A DNA stretch of 64,000 nucleotides, taken from Symsagittifera roscoffensis (taxonomy: Eukaryota; Xenacoelomorpha; Acoela; Convolutidae). Positions 60,261 to 64,000 of this stretch are shown piece by piece. The stretch covers positions 46,916,889 through 46,980,888 of the forward strand of contig NC_087071.1 of NCBI RefSeq assembly GCF_963678635.1. Reading direction: 5' to 3'. The notes beneath the pieces are model-generated. The model was not told where the DNA came from. It ran no database searches and worked only from the letters and a program-made list of their open reading frames with translations. Numbering within the stretch: position 1 is the stretch's first letter; the number at the start of each line of letters is the position of its first letter. Made by a program: the position numbers and the translations under genes.

Positions 60261-61459
60261 ATAACGCAGCAACAAAAAATTGCCAATTCGATGCAGTAAA
60301 AGCGGCACCAAATGCAAAAAGGCGCAACTTTGCATGTAATAATTGAAAAGCATAAAGCCAAATTTTCAATTAAGCATTTCAAATTGAGAAAATTTCTGAA
60401 ATCGAGTTCTTACTATTGTACTGATAATTGAATAAGAGAACTTCTTTCGCTTCGTTTGAACAATGAGAACTGCATCAACTGTGTTAAGTTATGTTTAATC
60501 GAATGTCAAATCTCATGCTAAGAAAAAGCTGTTAAGGTGCCCCAAAAGCGGCACTAATATTTGCGACTTTGGTGAGAAAAAACAATAGTGGTACTATAAC
60601 ACTACCTCACAAAAGTTCGCAACTTAAAAAAAATGATTCACATTAGAGAAAAAGAAAAAAATGCGAAGAAAAAGAAAAAAATGAAAAATTAAGAAAAAAC
60701 AAATGAAAAAAAAAAGAGTTAGAAGAAATAATAAATACAAAAGGCCAAAAAATTCAACCAATTAAATGGCGGGTGGTGATGTTACAAGCCAGGCTGGATA
60801 ACATGTAAACACACATTAACCGCGTGGCCATGCATACTCTAGAAGTGTGCCAGGACGGCCCCACAAATGTCTTGTCTTTTATACAAAAATCGCAATAAAT
60901 TTTTGATATTTCTAGATTGTCTCGACCAAAAACTTTCTGACTTGACGCTTGTATTGCAGTATAACTAAGCAGGCTATTGCAGGCAAAGGAAATTACATGC
61001 TTATATTAAAGGCTGAGGACTTGCGATAACTTTTTACTTGTTAAAATAATACAAAAAGGAAGTATAGCAGGACAGTCACGAAAAAAGTCTGTCCAAACTG
61101 CTTTGAACCCGAGTGAAGAGAACCTTACTCAAAATCTCGCATAGATGTCTTGGAAGAGATAACAACTACTGGTTTTGTAAAACAGGTAATGGAGCTGCAA
61201 ACTTATAAAAACTATGAAAATCAATTTATGTGAAAATCAGCTATCCATTTATAGACTATAGCGATATTTGATTTTTCAGAATATAGCGATTCTAACGCTA
61301 TAACTGCTCTAACTACATGACCCGGCTGTAAAAGCCTGTACAGACTATGAATTGTCCTTTTCGGATTGACATTATTTGTGTCTTTCAAAGTCTGAACATA
61401 AATCATGGCCTGGATCCTTATGGGATGATAGTTTATTAGAATGCGAAAGAATGTCTGAC
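60261..61459. other. Intronic DNA next to a permease exon
   Basis: No gene is visible. A GC-richer patch lies at 60770-60880 (GGCGGGTGGTGATG, GCCAGGCTGGATAACATG). Open frames on the minus strand just left of 61460 (to 61221) show no permease-like pattern and lie after a good donor, so I treat them as intron. Confidence 0.45.
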
Positions 61460-61565
61460 CAGATATGAAGCAGTGGCATACATGCCGACACTTCCGGTTG
61501 TGATCACTTTCAGTGCCTCCGACAGTCCAGTCAAGAAACCCCACGTCTCCCCCAGTAAAATGGAA
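61460..61565 (-). CDS. APC-superfamily permease, first visible exon
   Basis: The exon is 106 bases: one split base plus 35 codons. The acceptor is CTTATTTTAG before 61565 and the donor is ATCTG|GTCAGA at 61460. It encodes SILLGETWGFLTGLSEALKV followed by ITTGSVGMYATASYL. The G-E-x-W-G-F-L-x-G pattern is the G-P-x-x-G-F-L-x-G motif at the start of membrane span 3 in APC amine and amino-acid transporters. It joins in phase 0 to IQITHTDPKWH encoded at 24199. Residues before this (spans 1 and 2) must be encoded further right. They were not found in 61566-64000, so they may be in the 63-kb gap or outside the window. The exact acceptor is less certain than the frame. Confidence 0.82.
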
Positions 61566-61990
61566 CTAAAATAAGGGGGCGGGTGAAAATTTGATATTCG
61601 ATTGAGTCCATGCAATATCAAAAAGTATGTACATTTATATATCAAAACTTTGTTCAATGTTGCGCTTAATTGTCAAAAATTTGTTTCTGTAAAAACTGTT
61701 TTCATGAGCTTTTGTATATAAAAGTAGTAAGAGTTTTGGATTGTATTTCAAATCTCGATCTATCGCGCTTATTTATTATTTGTTTGTTTGATTTTATTTG
61801 AATTTTGAAGACACTAACTTTGTGATAGCGAAGTTTATTATCATGCATGTTTTATATTTTCATACGAGACAAAAATTGAAACGTTATTTTCAAACAAAAT
61901 TCCAAGTAAAAATACTTTTATAGAAAAGTAAAAACTATTTCAGATAAACATCAAGAAAAATCGCCAAAATAAACTAAAATAAGAGAGGAA

Positions 61991-62365
61991 CAGGGGCGGA
62001 TCTAGGATTTTCTCGAAGGGGGGGGGCGGATTTTCAAAAAATTTTGACGACCTTTTTTTTTTGTTAGGTCGACCAAATTGATTTTTTGAGCTCTCCCAAA
62101 GCACTGTTTTGCCCCGTTTTTGGGCACTTTTTGAAAAATTTTGACAAAAAAATAGCGTTTTTTTGGCGCGCGCTCCCCCTCAAAGTTAGTATATATTGGC
62201 GCCCAAGGCGCCTTTAGAAAAATTTTAGGGTCGGTCGGCCAAAAAGGGATTTGTGAAAAAGTATCAAAGGGGGGACCCTTTGGGTCGGCAGGGGGTCGAA
62301 TCCCTGAGGGGGGGGGGGGGGGGGGGGGGGCGTCCGACCCCCCGCCCCCCCTAAATCCGCCCCTG
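61991..62365. mobile_element. hAT-type MITE, complete, with perfect 8-bp target duplication
   Basis: The 375-bp element starts CAGGGGCGGATCTAGG and ends CTAAATCCGCCCCTG, giving inverted ends of CAGGGGCGGAT type. It is flanked on both sides by GAGAGGAA (61983-61990 and 62366-62373). An 8-bp duplication and CAGGG-type ends are diagnostic of hAT transposons. No transposase is encoded. A G-run of about 22 bases near the right end is likely unstable. It is the reference copy for the relics at 3.0-6.0 kb and 20.95 kb. Confidence 0.92.
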
Positions 62366-62613
62366 GAGAGGAAACTTGTTTAAATAGAAGCAATGTTGCA
62401 ATGGGCACTAATTTTATCACAAATTATGGTTCACAGTAGGGAGAAATATTAAAATATTTTATTTTAAAATTCCGAGATTAAAACTCTCAGGAATTGTAAA
62501 AATTGACTATAAAAACAATTGTAAAAGCAAATAGTATCCATCCCTATAAAGATTGAATTCTTTTGTCAAACAAAGTGTCAACTCAACTGATCAAAATAGT
62601 TTAGTTCCGAATC

Positions 62614-62880
62614 ATTACTACGAGACTAAATTGTGCACTGGATAGGTGCCCTGTTTAATGTGTGATCGTCACAGTCTTTAAACAAGTTCCAAAAAGTTAA
62701 TGGTTTCCACCAAACGCCCGCGGACTCCGCGCACAATCACCTTCAGGTGTAAAATTTGTCGGTCAATTTGTCGATTCCGCAACGAACTAATTTAGCAAAT
62801 TCTTCTGGTTTTGCAAAAGTAAGCTTTGTCCTTAAACTTGTAAGCAGATTCCGCGAATATAAATGAATTCGGCACATTTT
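62614..62880. repeat. GTGCACTGGATAGG element, diverged copy
   Basis: It starts TTACTACGAGACTAAATTGTGCACTGGATAGG, as at 23275. Worn GATTCCGCAA/GACTCCGCG words occur at about 62725, 62773 and 62850, and the shared AAATTTGTCGG-CAATTTG segment is present. The tandem structure seen at 23456-23590 is hardly recognisable here. Confidence 0.6.
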
Positions 62881-63029
62881 TTATTAGCTTAAATTAAGCC
62901 ACTTCTAGCCAAGACTCTAGGTTATTTAGCGAATGAGGTGCTGGAAAGGAAGGATTCAACTGTTTTCGTGGATTCTGATTACAAATTTTAATAAATGCTG
63001 AAGCCTAAATCAAAAATATAATTCTTTAG

Positions 63030-63229
63030 NNNNNNNNNNNNNNNNNNNNNNNNNNNNNNNNNNNNNNNNNNNNNNNNNNNNNNNNNNNNNNNNNNNNNNN
63101 NNNNNNNNNNNNNNNNNNNNNNNNNNNNNNNNNNNNNNNNNNNNNNNNNNNNNNNNNNNNNNNNNNNNNNNNNNNNNNNNNNNNNNNNNNNNNNNNNNNN
63201 NNNNNNNNNNNNNNNNNNNNNNNNNNNNN
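63030..63229. other. Assembly gap (200 N)
   Basis: A second placeholder-sized run of N. It lies upstream of the first visible permease exon on the minus strand and could conceal N-terminal coding sequence. Confidence 0.95.
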
Positions 63230-63670
63230 CATAGCAGAAGAACTGAATGCCTTAAAGTTTGAGCCCATTAGTGTCCTTTCAACAGCTCAAATTTGAATCA
63301 ATTTTTTTTTGTTATTTATTTTAACTTGTTTTTTATTTTTTTTTTCAGTGTCCGCCTCAAAGTTGCTTTTTAGGAAGCAGCTGACAAAATGTTTTGCAGT
63401 TTGATTTTTTGCACTCGTTCTTGTTGAAAACAAATTTTTTATGAGTGCCAAATAACCTATTCTTGTTCTTCAGAATTTTCAAAAAAGTGGGCGTGACAGA
63501 AAACACTTTGAAGGGAGGTAGTGCGGGATCAATAAATGGAAAAAATTTTATTATGATTATTATTTTTTATCAATTTTATTATTATAGTATTTTTAGCAAT
63601 TTTTTTCATGGTCAATTTTTTCTCAAATATGTACCATTTTAAAAAAGTTTGCTTAAAAAATTTTGTCCAG

Positions 63671-63775
63671 TTGAACAGAAAAGTGCAGTACCGAGAAATC
63701 CGCCAGCAAGTGAAGATTGCCACCCCAAAGAAGTCGCCTGCAATTACAGCCCCCCACCCCCATAGACCACAGGTG
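63671..63775 (+). CDS. Tentative internal exon of an unrecognised plus-strand gene
   Basis: There are 35 whole codons between a plausible acceptor (AAAATTTTGTCCAG) and a strong donor (CACAGGTG|GTAAGT). They encode LNRKVQYREIRQQVKIATPK followed by KSPAITAPHPHRPQV. The composition (GC-richer than its flanks, proline and basic residues) is unlike nearby AT-rich DNA. I recognise no domain, and no partner exon is certain. A possible earlier piece after TGTTCTTCAG at about 63471 is weaker. It could also be part of an unrecognised repeat. Confidence 0.35.
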
Positions 63776-64000
63776 GTAAGTTTTCACTCCGGATACATTC
63801 TAGACAGGAGAGAGGAGACAAAAAGGGTCTCATTTGAGTGGGAAACATTTTGTGCTACCTCAAGGGAGCTGGTCGGATAAAAATCAAGTTTGTCAAAATT
63901 TCGCACATTTTGGGCATTTTCCTTGCAGAAATAACTTTTCTGAATTTATCATTACGTACTCATCGTCATCATGTTTTTTTTTTTAATTTTTCTATTTCAA

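Noticed and set aside
61221-61459. Continuation of an open minus-strand frame beyond the permease exon (TIHSLYRLLQPGHVV and following)
   Set aside because: It is in a different frame from the permease, starts after a donor that joins in phase to the next exon, and has no transporter-like hydrophobic spans.

Overview
The window looks like AT-rich intronic and intergenic DNA from an invertebrate animal. The genes it shows are split by GT-AG introns. Intact nuclear-type tRNA genes with internal promoters are present, and the landscape is dominated by LINEs, LTR-retrotransposon fossils, hAT-type MITEs and tRNA-derived repeats. I cannot name the species from the sequence. Two 200-N assembly gaps (17564-17763 and 63030-63229) interrupt it.

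The only host protein-coding gene I can model is on the minus strand. It is a multi-pass amino-acid/amine permease of the APC superfamily, and the remembered family pattern closest to it is the ethanolamine-permease type. Five exons are visible, read from right to left: 61565-61460, 24199-24011, 14074-13930, 12658-12507 and 7931-7621 (stop). Splice phases agree at every junction except 24011/14074, where at least one exon of length 3n+1 is missing; it may lie in the 17.6 kb gap. The N-terminus is not found, and may lie in the 63.0 kb gap or beyond the window. One intron, 24200-61459, is about 37 kb long and holds most of the repeats described here.

Layout. 1-3 kb: minus-strand Ty3/gypsy fossil with hAT-type MITE copies clustered in and beside it (3.0-6.0 kb). 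7.6-14.1 kb: the last three permease exons, separated by an intron carrying a 0.8-kb tandem repeat and by an element with inverted ends. 14.1-17.5 kb: degenerate minisatellite, TAATCGATTA-rich DNA and a 0.55-kb dispersed repeat. 17.76-20.95 kb: a GC-rich LINE abutting the gap. 22.2-23.6 kb: two MITEs and a tandem-repeat-bearing dispersed element. 24.67-32.55 kb: a Ty3/gypsy fossil in minus orientation whose upstream LTR is split by a 3.9-kb LINE. 32.8-34.4 kb: more copies of the 0.55-kb repeat. 34.5-59.0 kb: an old tandem segmental duplication (copy A 34517-49925, copy B 49926-58993). Copy A carries a third Ty3/gypsy fossil (35424-42515). Each copy carries one intact tRNA-Leu(UAA) gene, one truncated tRNA-Ser-like relic and one repeat headed by two tandem tRNA-like modules. 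60.0-60.3 kb: an independent one-module copy of that repeat. 62.0-62.4 kb: a complete hAT-type MITE with a perfect 8-bp target duplication. 63.7 kb: a tentative plus-strand exon.

The functional content is therefore small: one permease gene stretched over at least 54 kb, and two tRNA-Leu genes lying antisense inside its largest intron. The rest is layered repeat history, and the nesting allows several insertions to be put in order. The best candidates for something undescribed are the tRNA-dimer-headed repeat family and the permease itself.
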